Shown here: in pieces, positions 1 to 10,670 of the stretch | Numbering within the stretch: position 1 is the stretch's first letter | Layout of the letters: each line of letters starts with the position of its first letter | Assembly (NCBI RefSeq): GCF_027244095.1 | Contig: NC_069657.1 | Span: 5,218,001 to 5,282,000 of the forward strand | Length of the DNA: 64,000 nucleotides | Direction: 5' to 3' | Origin: Hemicordylus capensis | Taxonomy: Eukaryota; Chordata; Lepidosauria; Squamata; Cordylidae | Position numbers and translations under genes: made by a program | Notes under the pieces: generated by a model | Database searches by the model: none | Seen by the model: the letters and a program-made list of their open reading frames with translations, nothing else | Told to the model about the DNA's origin: nothing

Positions 1-999
1 CCCTTTCGCAGGTCCTAGAACTCCGAACCACTCAAAAATCAGGGACCGACAAAAGGGCCATCTGAGATGATCTGACAGGACGGGATGTAACTGGATGGGA
101 GAGGCGGTTCTGTAGGTAAACAGGCACCAAGACCCACACGGCTTTGAAGGTAAGAACCTTTACACGAAAGATAAGGAATGAGGTATCCCCAAGAGGCCCA
201 AAAAGGGCAAGTAATTTCCACGGTGGGGGGGGCAGATTCCGGAAAGGAAGGACAGTTGGAGCCTTTGCCGTCCCTTAGCCTTGCCTTCTTGGACTGAAAG
301 AACCCACCATGGTCCCAGGTAGGAGGTCTTTCCCAGCTCAGCTACATGAGATCCTTCCCAAGTGGAGAAGCCAGGGCTTGAATGTGTGGCCTTGGTCATA
401 CCAAGCAGCTGCTCTGCTGCTGGGATTTGGCTCCTTCCTCACAGTGGTGCCCGTATGAGGCTACTTTCCTTGGAGTAAGGCCGGGCTGCACAACTGGGCC
501 CTCCGACTGTTGTGTTGGAAGTTAAGGACTTTGTGCTGTCTCTTGTCTCAAAGACAGTGGAGGACAGACTAGTGAGTCAGAGGGCTAGAGGGTCAAGACA
601 TTGGTCATCCCTTCTCTACTGCTCTGACACTATCCCTTTGGAATGTAGATTGCTAATCTTAGGGAGTTCCTTCCTTCCAGCCACTTCCTCTCTCTCCTTT
701 CCCTTCCTGTTCCTTCTACCTTGCAACATGCAAGCAAGCTCCTCTCCCTGCACCATGTTTGTAGAGAAGATGCAGAATCCATCTGCATCCAGCTAGATAG
801 ATAGATGAGAGATCCTATCTCTCCACTTTCCTATCTAGAATGGAGTTCTCTAATAAATACTACTCATATTGATTTGAAACTATGAACTGGCTCCAAGTTA
901 CTTTACTCTCAGCATACACACATGCCTAACTAAATCCACTGTGTTGTGCCTCTGTGCACTCTGCTATAATTGAAAAAGGGTTTCTCTACCAGAAAGAAT
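1..999. other. Intergenic, nothing recognised
   Basis: No gene, RNA gene or clear mobile element is visible. The only simple-sequence trace is a short GATA run near 795-806. Open frames here are short and have no recognisable domain. Confidence 0.6.
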
Positions 1000-1120
1000 T
1001 CCCAACATGTTGATGGCCTACAACTCCCATTGTGCCCCCCGACAGTGGCCAATAGGCAGGGAGGATGGAAGTTGTAGGCCAACAACCACTGGAGGGCCAC
1101 AGTTGGGCCACCCTGGAGTC
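1000..1120. mobile_element. Diverged palindromic hAT-like MITE
   Basis: The two halves are imperfect inverted repeats around a centre near 1055: the left half carries CCTACAACTCCCAT and the right half ATGGAAGTTGTAGG. The arms match the same motif in better-preserved copies near 62.2 and 63.8 kb. No duplication can be read at the ends. Confidence 0.6.
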
Positions 1121-1149
1121 AGCCCACTGGTCCATCAACTTCACTCTTA

Positions 1150-1385
1150 GGAAGGAGCTAAACATTGGAGACCGTCTCCAGTTCAGTCCCTGACAACATC
1201 TCCAGGTAGGCCTGGGAAAGACCCCTTCCTGGAGAGTAGCTGCCAGACAGTGGAGGCAGCGTTGATAATTTATTGTGGCTAGGGAGGATGGGAGTTGTAG
1301 TCCAGCAACATCTGGGGCACCGCAGGTTGGGAACCCTTGACCTAGATGAACCAGTGGTCTGTCTGCCTTTATAGGAGGCAGCTGC
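1150..1385 (+). mobile_element. tRNA-headed SINE (family C), split by half a MITE
   Basis: The body shows CATCTCCAGGTAGGCCTGGG and then CCTAGATGAACCAGTGGTCTG, the order seen in all SINE C copies. Between them, about 1272-1342, lies a half-palindrome with GGGAGTTGTAGTCCAGCAAC, so a MITE fragment inserted into the SINE. The tRNA-like head is degraded. Confidence 0.65.
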
Positions 1386-1439
1386 ACAGGCCCCCTGGTC
1401 CAGCTGGTAGCAGCGGCTCTTCCCAGGCTCAGGCCAGGG

Positions 1440-1560
1440 GCTCTCTCTGCTCAGTTGCCTGAAATCTTGAACTGGAGGAGATGCCAGGCACTGAACCGGG
1501 GAGCTTATGTATAAGGCAGTGGGCTTTGCCGCTGGATTCTGGCCCCTGCATCAGCTTCCC
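1440..1560 (-). mobile_element. Diverged SINE C head region, antisense
   Basis: GGAGATGCCAGGCACTGAAC resembles the reverse complement of the box B region of SINE C. Flanking similarity is weak, so extent and identity are tentative. Confidence 0.35.
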
Positions 1561-1671
1561 TGGCTTTGTCCTTAAGCTACTGGGGCGGGTAGAACAGGCA
1601 CTGGAGGAGGGACCAAGAACCTGCCCTGTGCTTTGTGTAATTATAGCCTTGCCCTAGGTTCGTTTGGAGGG

Positions 1672-1693
1672 TGGAGGGAGGGAGGGAGGGAGG
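1672..1693. repeat. (GGGA)n microsatellite
   Basis: A pure GGGA tract of about five units. A 12-base G run follows at about 1837-1848. Confidence 0.9.
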
Positions 1694-1935
1694 TTTCTCT
1701 GGCACACTTCTTCGATGTGACGCTGTGAGATGCTTTGTGAGCCTCACCCACACGCCGTTTACCCAGGAGCCCTGGGAGCGCTGTGTGGGCCGATGCAAAA
1801 TGTTCCTTCACCCACATGTCCTTTTATGGATCTGGGGGGGGGGGGGATATACATATTGCCATGGCATCCGTGTTGGAAAGCATGCTTAGATAGGAGGAGG
1901 AAGGATCTCCCCTCTTCCAAATCAGAGCAGTGATC

Positions 1936-2046
1936 CACAGGGCCAGCCTTCGGGTTTCGGGCACCCTAGGTGAAGTTTGACCCCACCCAGCGGAGAAGTG
2001 TGGAGCACCGGCTTTAATTTGAGTGCTCAGGCTGCTCATTGGCTGG
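1936..2046. mobile_element. hAT-like repeat fragment, shared with 42120-42240
   Basis: CAGGGCCAGCC, GGGCACCC, CAGCGGAGAAGT and GGCTGCTCATT recur in the same order at 42120-42240. CAGGGCC resembles a hAT terminal repeat. No transposase is present. Confidence 0.5.
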
Positions 2047-2784
2047 GTTGAATGGCCAGCAATGGACTGGTCATGCCATGCTGGTCTGGGACACTGTGGG
2101 GAAAAGGGAAAGAGTGGAGGACCTTGGAGTCTGCCCAACACCTACCCTTTCTCTATTGCTGCCGCCTCCCTCCCTCCCGCCCCTCAGCAGTACACACCCT
2201 GCAGTCCTCAGGGCCAGCCAAGCTCTCTGAGCCCATTCTCACAACCATATGGAGGTGGGCTGGTGGGTGGGCACGCCCCTCCCTCATGCCTCCCAGAACC
2301 CCTGGTTGGGTTCACCGGCCCAACCCCCAGACGATCGGGCTGCTGTGCTCTCCAGTGGGAAGAAAACCCAAGCTGGGTCCTCCAGTACTCCACAATGCAT
2401 TGCGCAAGCAGCGGAGAGGCAGCCCTCAATATTGCAGCCGGTCAGCAGTGCCTAGCCCTGCAAGCCCAGAACTCTATGATAAACATGGCTGCCGGTAGTC
2501 AGAGCTGCATTTATTGCAGATTGCGCACACAGACGACCACAGAAGACAGCAGGGTGGGCTTGGTTGTCCTCCTATCGAACATTTAACCTGGGTAGCAAAT
2601 CTGAGCTATTCAGGTTCAGCACGGCCGGGTCAGGAAGGCCAGACAGGAAACAGGAAAAGAATCCTTTTGCAAAACTGTTAGCTTGGTCTCCTAGATTCCA
2701 CCCCCTCCTCCTTTAGCCAGACCTGATTAGCAGCATTTATTTATCTAGAAAATATATATGTCACTCTGTCACGTCAAAAAAGTC
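2047..2784. other. Intergenic, nothing recognised
   Basis: Mixed sequence with C-rich stretches near 2160-2330. Overlapping open frames in several phases show no domain and look like chance frames in GC-rich DNA. Confidence 0.55.
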
Positions 2785-2985
2785 CCAGGCTGTGGTAGAG
2801 TATCTGCTTTGCATGAAGGCCCCAGTTTTCATCTCTGGCGGCATCTTCGGGTAGGGCTGGGAAAGGTTTCTTCCTGGACACCTTTGGAGAAGCTGCTGCC
2901 AGTCAGTGTATAGTTTATCTGAGCTAGATAAACTGAGGGTCTGACTCAGTACAAGGCAGTTTCCTGTGTTCTTAATCTTTACTTT
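2785..2985 (+). mobile_element. SINE C
   Basis: The head retains GTGGTAGAGTATCTGCTTTG (tRNA box A region). The body has GGGTAGGGCTGGGAAAGG, GCTGCTGCCAGTCAGTGTA and GTCTGACTCAGTACAAGGCA, ending near TTCCTGTGTTCTTA, the usual tail. Confidence 0.8.
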
Positions 2986-2999
2986 AGTCCCTCTTCCTT

Positions 3000-3395
3000 G
3001 CCCTTCCATGAAAAGAACCATTGGTGCTACCTTGTATGGCCCTTTTGTGCATCTCTGTGCCTTGAAAGTTTATTTCCCAGGGATACAGGAGAAGGCCTTC
3101 TTAATGGTAGCACCTGGTCTGTGGAACTCCCTGCCCAGGGAGGTGTGTTTGCCCTGCATGCTAACAGTGTTCCTCCACCACCTGAAGATGCTTCATTTCT
3201 GCCAAGCCTTTAGTTTATCTGCTATACACATTGATGTTGTTTAGTTTGACTTTTTTAGTTTTTGCCTTAGTTTTCAATTGCTGTTTTTCATATTTTAAGG
3301 AAGTTGGGAATTAAGGTAGGTTTGTTGCTGTTCTTTGTGGCTTTGTTATATAAACTGCCTTGGGTGCTTCCATTTCGGTGGGTTGGTTTCAAATC
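3000..3395 (+). mobile_element. L2-type LINE, 3' end fragment
   Basis: Codons at about 3090-3215 read KAFLMVAPGLWNSLPREV, the C-terminal block of L2/CR1-group ORF2. The tail TATATAAACTGCCTTGGGTG follows. The copy is truncated at its 5' end. Confidence 0.65.
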
Positions 3396-3504
3396 TGGGC
3401 TGTGATTTGGGCAAGGTTTAGGGAAGAGCTTTCCATCTCCCCCACAGACTCCAGGGCAGGTTTCACTCCCACCTCAGGGGTCTTCCCGGGTGTACTTTTC
3501 ACTT

Positions 3505-4225
3505 ATAACACAAGAACATAAAAAGAGCCCTGCTGGGTCAGGCCCAAGAAGGCCCATCTAGTCCAGCATCCTGTTGCCCACAGTGACCTGCCAGATGCCG
3601 CTGGGAAGTTCAGGAGCAGGAGATGAAGGCAGGCCCCCTCTCCTGCTGTTGCTCCCCTGCAATTGGCATTCAGTGGTATCCTGCCTCTGAGGCTGGAGGT
3701 GGCCTGTAGCCACCAGACTAGTAGCCATTGATAGACCTGTCTAAGCCCCCTTTAAAGCCATCCAAGCTGGCAGCCATCACCACATCCTGTGGCAGAGAAT
3801 TCCACAGATTAACTATGCGCTGAATGAAGTATATCCTTTTGTCGATCCTAAATTTCCTAGCCTTCAGTTTTGTGGGATGACCCCTGGTTCTAGTGTTGTG
3901 AGAGAGGGAGAGGAATTTCTCTCTGTCCACTCTCTCTACTCCATGCATAATTTTATAAACCAATATTATGTCTCCCCTTAGTCTGTTTTTTTCCTAAACT
4001 ACTGCCACAGTCCTTCCTTGTAACAAAGGGGCTCCAGGCCCCTGATCATCTTGGTTGCCCTCTTCAGCACCTTTTCCAGTTCTATAATATCCTCTTTGAA
4101 ATATGTTGACCAGAACTTTACATAGTATTCCGAATGTAGCCACAACATGCATTTGTATAAGGGCATTATCATAATTGGCAGTTTTATTTTCGGTCTCCTT
4201 CCTAACCAGCCATTATTCCTATATG
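3505..4225 (-). mobile_element. CR1 LINE, ORF2 C-terminus plus 3' UTR
   Basis: Read on the minus strand, 3963-3718 gives YKIMHGVERVDREKF, SLSHNTRTRGHP and VNLWNSLPQDVVMAASLDGF, the C-terminal signature of reptile CR1 ORF2. Beyond it lie the CR1 3' UTR and the terminal sequence AGCAGGGCTCTTTTTATGTT. It is 5'-truncated, as is usual for CR1. Confidence 0.9.
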
Positions 4226-4315
4226 ACTAAAAGGCTACCAGCCACTCCTACAGGGAACAGGACACTGCTGCCCCTTAGGGAGAGTGTTGTGAGGGTACCC
4301 AAAGCTGACAACTAT

Positions 4316-5438
4316 TAGGGGTGTGCAGGGAACTTTTTTTGCAGTTCGGTTAATTTTTTCAAATTCGAACCAAACCGCCGGTCGAACCTACCAGTGGTTC
4401 GGTCCATTGATCAAACCAAGTCGAACCGGTTCAACAGGCTATGCTTGTAAAGGGGAATCTGGTGAGGATTCCTCTTTGCAGTGCCATCTCAGTTAAATTT
4501 GTGTGGCACACAAGAAGCCTCCATGCATGCTCAGAGGTCATGCAAATGGCCGCTGCGCATGTGCGGAGGCCGGAACTGCACAGCCACCATGCGGGCCAGG
4601 GGCATAGGGAGGCTCCCGGCGGCCTGGGGACAAAGTTGTTTTGGGCCCCCCACAGACATCCCAGCGCCGAAGCCACGCCCACTATTTCCAGCCCTGCCAC
4701 CACTTTTCCCTCTCGATTTACCTGTGGCAGTAGTGGGCGGGCGAGCTTCTCCCTGGCTGGCGTGCTGACTTCTCTCAGAGGTGCCGGCTTCTCTCGTGCG
4801 GGCCTCCCCATCATGGCACACGACGCTCTCCCTACTCTGTGGGGAGGCCCACACGCAGGTGCGAGAGAAGCTGGCACGCCGGCCAGGGAGTAGGGAGGCC
4901 CGTGTGCCAACCGGGGAGGGGGCAGATGCCCACACGCTGCCAACAGCAAGGATAAATGGGAAATGGTGGTGGGGCGGTGGGGCGGTGCACGTGGGTGGGG
5001 CGGGCAGCAGGGCCCTTGTGGGCTCCTTGACCCTCCGGGCCCAGGGACATTCGCACCCCCTCGCCCAATGGATGCTATGCCCATGATGCAGGCCACACTG
5101 CTGGGGGCAGTGCTGGGGTTTATAGGAGCCGCTAAGGCACCCAATAAGGTGCCCTTTTGCTGTCGCCATCATTCCACCCGCCCACCCACCCACCCTTAGA
5201 AGCCTTTTAAAGGCAGGATTCCCCTTTGCTTGTAAAGGGGAATCCTCACCAGATTACCCTGTACAAGCATAGCTCCTTGAACTGGCCAACTGGGTCCAAC
5301 CGGTCCATAACGGTCTGGTTTTGTTCAAATTTGGACTGGCTGCCTTTTTTGGAGGCCAGTTCAGTTTAAGTTCGAACTGGTCAAACCCGGCTGGTTCAAA
5401 TCGAACCTGGTTTGATTTGAATGGTTCTGCACACACTA
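4316..5438. mobile_element. hAT-like nonautonomous DNA transposon (1,123 bp)
   Basis: The ends are TAGGGGTGTGCAG and its inverted counterpart TGCACACACTA. The long terminal inverted repeats (roughly 200 bp, diverged) also share GGTTCGAA-type motifs and a GCTATGCTTGTA block. The 8-bp flanks ACAACTAT (4308-4315) and CCAACTAT (5439-5446) differ by one base, as expected for an aged hAT duplication. There is no transposase frame. A second element is nested inside. Confidence 0.8.
4597..5085. mobile_element. Nested hAT-like element (489 bp) inside the 4316 element
   Basis: It begins CAGGGGCATAGGGAGG and ends CTATGCCCATG, short inverted termini. The flanks ATGCGGGC (4589-4596) and ATGCAGGC (5086-5093) match at seven of eight bases. 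The interior is GC-rich; the long open frames on both strands here are compositional. Confidence 0.65.
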
Positions 5439-6529
5439 CCAACTATCCCTGACAACGGACATTCTGGCTTCCACCCACAGGATGTGTTAAGTGAGATGGC
5501 ATTAAAAAAGAGAAGCAAAGCAATATTCTTGGAGTATGGGTCTGTCAATGCCTATCGGTCTGCAAAGCTAAACAGAGCCTCCATGGACAGGGGCAGTAGA
5601 GCTCTGAAGACCAGGTTTGGGGACAAACAAGAGAGGATGGCATGGCGCTTCCCTGCCATGCTTGCAGGCTTCTCAGAGGTGTCTGCTTTCAGGATATTGA
5701 CTGAGAGGGATGCTTGGTCCAACCCAAGAAAACCACCTTTGACCATTGCGGCCAGGGATGATGGAAGTTGTAGTCCAGCAACATCTGGGGATCCAAGGTT
5801 GGAAACCCCTGCCATAAGGGATGAGTCAGATCTAGGGAGGTCAAGGCATCATCCCTGCCCCCCACCCCATGAGTGTTTTATGGCTCTGGTCTGCAAAGCA
5901 GGCAAACTCATCCGGTGCTTCTGCTTTCCCCTGCCCTGTGGGTTTGTCATCGCCTTGATTCTCCACTGTTGGGAGCAGCGCAGGCAGGCAGCCCACCTCT
6001 CTGCTGGACGCCCTCCAAGCTGAGCAATGCAGTCAGTCATTCCTGCCCACGGAGTGTGAGTCACGGCATGGAGGAGGTTTGGCCTGTGGCGATGGTGGTG
6101 GAGGAGAAGAAGAAGAAGCACCAAGCTCTTCAAATCAGAAGCAGCACTTGTGGGACTCCTCTGCCTCTGGCCCCTTCGTGTTATTTCTGAGACAGACGGG
6201 CTGGTCTGATCCGCTACTGGCTCACGAGGGCGTGACGGGGTCGGAATCCGACTCGGCTCTCCCCACACCGGAGTCCAAAGCCCCATAACAGAGACAAGAG
6301 CTGACAGGCAGCAGCAATGCGCCACTCTTCCGACAGAGGCCCTGGTGGTGCCGACACAAGCACCCACCAATCAGAATGCTGCCCACGGACACATCTCTGC
6401 ATTAGCCACGCATGGAAGGCACCAATCAACTCGCAGTAAGGACAGGGATGCTGAGATGACATCACTTCATCCAGGAAGGGTCCACAGAGCCCATCTCCCG
6501 GCAGAGGCTTCTAGGTAGATCCCATAGAT
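5439..6529. other. Intergenic with a MITE half at 5745-5818
   Basis: Mostly unclassified. At 5745-5818 a half-palindrome with GGAAGTTGTAGTCCAGCAAC and AACCCCTG is one arm of the palindromic MITE family. A GAA-rich purine patch lies near 6095-6120. Confidence 0.55.
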
Positions 6530-6649
6530 CAGGGGTTCTCAAGCTTGGGTCTACAACTTCCATTATTCCCAGCCTCAATGACTGATGACTGTCGTGGCTG
6601 GGGATGATGGGAATTGTAGTCTAACAACATTTGGGCACGAACCCTTGCT
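6530..6649. mobile_element. Palindromic hAT-like MITE
   Basis: It begins CAGGGGTTCTC and ends GAACCCTTG, with inner arms CTACAACTTCCATTATTCCC and GATGGGAATTGTAGTC. The flanking octamers CCATAGAT and CTCTAGCA agree only partly, so the duplication is doubtful. Confidence 0.75.
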
Positions 6650-6847
6650 CTAGCAAAACCTTGCCTTTTTGCTATCAGTCCCCACCTTAAGAGTTCACCT
6701 CGTATAAGGCAGGCATAGTAGCTACCACACACCTAGCATGGAACATACTTGTGTTTTTGTTTTTGATCTAATTCTTTGTTTTGCTTTGCTTTGGTTTTTG
6801 TGTAGGGAAGGGTGTGAGAGGAAGGGCTGGGAAATGTTTAAAGACAG

Positions 6848-6886
6848 GAACAACAACAACAACAACTACTACTACTACTACTACTA
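6848..6886. repeat. (CAA)n(CTA)n compound microsatellite
   Basis: CAA units pass directly into CTA units immediately upstream of a SINE B head. Confidence 0.95.
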
Positions 6887-7196
6887 GAGGAGAGTTGGTC
6901 TGGTGGTAGCAAGCATGACTTGTCCCCATAGCTAAGCAGGGTCTGCCCTGGTTGCATCTGAATGGGAGACTTGATGTGTGAGCACTGCAAGATATTCCCC
7001 TCAGGGGATGGAGCCGCTCTGGGAAGAGCAGAAAGTTCCAAGTTCCCTCCCTGGCAGCATATCCAAGATAGGGCTGAGCGTGATTCTTGCCTGCAACCTT
7101 GGAGAAGCCGCTGCCAGACTGTGTAGACAATACTGAGCTAGACAGACCAATGGTCTGACTCAGTATATGGCAGCTTCCTAGGTTCCAATGTTCCTA
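6887..7196 (+). mobile_element. 5S-headed SINE (family B), short subtype
   Basis: The head holds AGCTAAGCAGGGTCTGCCC and ATGGGAGAC, matching the internal promoter segment of vertebrate 5S rRNA (AGCTAAGCAGGGTCGGGCC and ATGGGAGAC). The body is shared with SINE C: CCGCTGCCAGACTGTGTAGA, AGACAGACCAATGGTCTGAC. The junction reads GAGCAGAAAGTTCC, the short subtype. Confidence 0.9.
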
Positions 7197-7250
7197 AGAA
7201 TGAAATGGCAGGATTTTTGTTTGAAGTAGCCAGGCCTTTTGTTAAACGAA

Positions 7251-7560
7251 AGGAGAGGTGAGCTGGGCTCGTGGTAGCAAGCATGACTTGTCCCCTTAGC
7301 TAAGCAGGGTCCACCCTTGTTGCATATAAATGGGAGACTAGAAGTGTGAGCACTGGAAGAGATTCCCCTCAGGGGATGGAGCCAAACTGGGAATAGCAGA
7401 AGGTTCCAAGTTCCCTCCCTGGCAGCATCTCCCAGATAGGGCTGAGAGAGATTCCTGCTTGTGACCTTGGAGAAGCCGCTGCCAGTCTGTGTAGACAATA
7501 CTGAGCTAGATGGACCAAGGGTCTGACTCAGTATATGGCAGCTTCCGATGCTCCTATGTA
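7251..7560 (+). mobile_element. SINE B, short subtype
   Basis: A second near full-length copy in the same orientation, with AGCTAAGCAGGGTCCACCC and AATGGGAGAC in the head and GTCTGACTCAGTATATGGC in the tail. Confidence 0.9.
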
Positions 7561-7574
7561 CAACAACAACTACT

Positions 7575-7645
7575 ATTACATATACCACTTTTCAACAGAA
7601 GTGGTTTACATAGAAAAATTAAATAAATAAGATGGTTATTTTACA
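7575..7645 (-). mobile_element. LINE 3' terminus (L2-like), antisense
   Basis: CATATACCACTTTTCAACAG and GTGGTTTACATAGAAA are the reverse complement of the tail found in sense orientation at 39937-39985. Confidence 0.6.
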
Positions 7646-8071
7646 CTCTGTACATCGTTCTTTTCTTTTTTATATATTGTTATTTGTTACGGGAAAACAA
7701 TCCAATAAACTATTTTTTTCCAATGACAGCTGAACATTGAGGGAGGGGGCCTGGAATATCCCTGAGGGGGCAGCCCCACAAGCCAGACCGGTCTCTTCCT
7801 GGATGTCGGTTGGTAGCTGCACTTCAGGCCCTCCGCTGTGTCCCAGCCAGCTCCAGGGCATGTCAAGGTGGGGCAGGGCCCAAGGCTTCGAGGCTGGCCA
7901 AGGACTCTCAGAGGATGGGGGTCTGTGGGTGCAGGGCTAACCCTTCCAAGGGAGGCATCCCTTGGACTCTGCTCTCCCCTCCAAGTAAAGGGCAGGGAGA
8001 ATGGAGCAGCCACTCTAGGCACACCAACCAAGGGTAGGACAGGGACATTTATCAGACTGAATTTGACACAC
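7646..8071. other. Intergenic, nothing recognised
   Basis: No repeat family or coding feature identified. Confidence 0.5.
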
Positions 8072-8270
8072 AGCTTGGCTTGTGGTAGCAAGCATCCCTT
8101 TGCTAAGCGGGATCCACCCTGGTTTGCATTTCAATGGGAGACTACATGTGGACACTGTAAAATATGCCCTTTAGGGGAAAGAGCACCTGCCAACATGCTT
8201 GCATGCAGAAGGTCCCAAGGCTCTGAGTCGGTAGAAGGCCGCTTCCTATATAAGAGGTCATAGGGACGTA
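8072..8270 (+). mobile_element. SINE B, long subtype, body deleted
   Basis: The head has TTTGCTAAGCGGGATCCACC and CAATGGGAGACTACATG. It keeps the tRNA-like stretch GCTTGCATGCAGAAGGTCCC and then jumps to CTGAGTCGGTAGAAGGC, so most of the body is lost. Confidence 0.8.
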
Positions 8271-8271
8271 G

Positions 8272-8514
8272 GAACATAGATGTCACTCCTCTCTCAGCCT
8301 TATCTAGGAGATACTGCCAGGGAGGGAACTTGGGACCTTCTGCATGCAAGCAGGCAGGTGCTCTTCCCAGAGTGGCCCCATCTCCTCAGGGGAGTATCTT
8401 ACAGTACTGTAAGATACTCACATGTATAGTCTCCCATCCAAATGCAAACCAGGTCAGACCCTGCTTGGCAAAAGGGACAATTCATGCTGCTACCTCACGA
8501 CCAGCTCTCCTCCC
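8272..8514 (-). mobile_element. SINE B, long subtype, inverted next to the previous copy
   Basis: Reverse complement of the 5S-like head (GTCTCCCATCCAAATGCAAA, GACCCTGCTTGGCAAA) preceded by GGGACCTTCTGCATGCAAGC. With the 8072 copy it forms a tail-to-tail inverted pair. Confidence 0.8.
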
Positions 8515-8708
8515 ATCAGTGAATTTTGGCTGTAATCATTACCGTTTCAGCAGCGATCTACTTCTGGTTCTGAGTACCAGATGCTGGGGATAAGCAACGG
8601 GCTAGGGTTATTGCTTCCATACCCTGTGTGTGGACTTCCTGGCAGCTTACGGGGAGGGGTAGGGGTAGGATGGATACAATGGACTCATCTTGGTCTTATC
8701 CAGCAGAC

Positions 8709-9241
8709 ATTTATTTATTTATTTATTTGCTGCCTTTCCTAAGACATCGCAAGGTGGTTTACAAAAATTAAAATACAAGACTCTATTTTAAAAATCACAT
8801 TAAAACATTAAAATCACATTAAACAATAAAAACCACAAAACCAAAAAAACCACCATAAAAAAATAACAACAGAGAAGCTAAAAACCCTGGCAGCCCCTAA
8901 GGAGTAAAGCCTGAACAAATAAAGGTGTTTAGGTGTTTTTTAAAAGCAGCCACGGATGTCAAGGAGTGGGCACTCACTGGGAGAGCATTCCAGAGGCTCT
9001 AGGGGCAACAGCAAAGAAGGCCCTGTCCTGCTTGCATGACAATTTAGCCTCTCTCAATATCAGCTCGCAGATCAAATCTCCCTCTGATGACCACGTTGGG
9101 CGGGCAGAAACCCTTGGGAGCCGGCAGTCCTTCAGACATCTAGGGCCCAAACCCGTAAGGGCTTTAAAGGTAATAATAACCAGCACCTTCAATTGTATCT
9201 GGAAACAAATTGGCAGCCAGTGCAGCTCTTTCAAAATAGCT
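8709..9241 (-). mobile_element. L2-type LINE (copy 1), 3' segment
   Basis: It starts with (ATTT)n, the reverse complement of the L2 tail, then on the minus strand encodes KELHWLPICFQIQLKVLVI and KALTGLGPRCLKD. It continues at 10563-10670 and 10897-11720 after two younger insertions. Confidence 0.85.
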
Positions 9242-9242
9242 G

Positions 9243-10562
9243 CAATAGTGGGGAACCTCGCTCGATATTGTAACGAGGACCATAAAACCCAAGTCATGGC
9301 CTTTGCCAGGAGACCAAAGACACACTCCTGGCGCATAGATGAGAACACAATCTAGCAGGTCTCATGCTTCAAATACTTGTGGGTGGCCTTCCATGCATCT
9401 GGCAGCACCAGGAAGGCCCAAGGCAGCTCTGTTGCCCCAAACACCCAGAGGAACACTGCTGCCATCTTGAAATTCTTCTGGTCAAAAGGAGGCAATTACA
9501 TACCTGCAGCCCTTAAACTATTTGAAACTAAGTCACTGGCCCAACCTCTCTACGCAGCCCAGTTGGGCCATTCTCCAACATCTCCCCACTGGAGCTCCTC
9601 CAGTCCAAATTCCGAAGAGCAGGATTCCAGGTACCTCGCTGTGTCTCCAGTGCTGGTTTACGACTGGACTCTGGAGGCAGGCCTGGTGAAAGTGGAGGCC
9701 AGGCTATGGCTGTGTCCATCTTCAGTCTCTGGCTATCCTTCTCAATGGGCCTAGCCCCCTTAACGATGGAGGATGGATACCAATCCCCCTGGAAGCTCTC
9801 TCTCCTGCCCTCCCCCAGCTACTTCCTCTGGCCAGGACACTTTAAGAAGCGGACACATCATGGACAAAGAGCACCCAACCGACCTAAGTAGGATGCCTAA
9901 CCTCCCTAGCCCTGTAAGCCTAAGATATATGAAAGCTTAAGGCACCTGTTTCGTATCTAATGCAGCCAGAGGCTCCTAACCACAGAAGCGCCTTCACCCT
10001 GGCTCACTGCAGCCCCCTCCCTTTGGCTGTGCTAGAGGGAAGATACAAGAAGACCCCCTTCCCCGCTGTGCCCCTGTGTTAATGCTGGGCAAGCTGATAC
10101 CTCTGAGCACGTCTTCTTACACTGCCTGTTTTACAGTCAATACCCTTCTTCTCCTGCTACATTAGCAAGGTTGCCAGGCTGTGCAAGCCAGTTCTGTGTC
10201 TCCCGACTACCCTCCAACGGCAACCCCATTGCAACACACAAGTTCTACGCGGCGGCAGCGTGCAAAATCCTCTGGGATCTGACCGCCAACAAAAACTAAT
10301 TAGGCCCAGCAGAGTTCATACCTGCACTGCTGCCTCTCCTACCCAGTTATACAGTTCTAATTTTATCACATTTCAATCAAATTTTAATTCTAATCTTAAC
10401 TTTTTGTATAGCTTCTCATAGATTCTAGTCCTATGCTCATAGTTTTAAACTTCTTAGCCTTTATGCATTTATAGATAGACTGCATTTATAGACTTGTTTT
10501 TAATGCCACTGTTTTTACAATTTATGTTATGCTGGTCAAAGACTGAAATAAAGACTGATTGA
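9243..10562 (+). mobile_element. Unclassified LINE (family X), 3' part, inserted in L2 copy 1
   Basis: It encodes AEHVFLHCLFYSQ-like and KFYAAAACKILWDLTANKN near 10100-10300, a zinc-knuckle-like C-terminus of non-LTR retrotransposons, and ends GACTGAAATAAAGACTGATT. A second copy lies antisense at 18050-19320 (shared block GGCAGGCCTGGTGAAAGTGG). The L2 sequence resumes cleanly at 10563. The clade is not resolved. Confidence 0.7.
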
Positions 10563-10670
10563 TTTGGTGTAATATGCTCCAAGAGAGTGGTTCCAGAGGG
10601 AACCCTGGCAGCTGCATTCTGCACCAATTGAAGTTTCAAAATATTCTTCAAGGGCAGCCCCATATAGGAG
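10563..10670 (-). mobile_element. L2-type LINE (copy 1), middle segment
   Basis: Minus-strand reading gives MGLPLKNILKLQLVQNAAAR, the conserved L2 block just downstream of the RT fingers, between LINE X and SINE A. Confidence 0.85.

Noticed and set aside
4431-5193. Overlapping frames of 200+ codons on both strands
   Set aside because: They lie inside nested hAT-like elements with GC-rich interiors and have no transposase signature.
6887-7196. Real 5S rRNA gene
   Set aside because: Only the internal-promoter part resembles 5S; the rest is SINE body, many copies exist, and no 3' 5S half or terminator is present.
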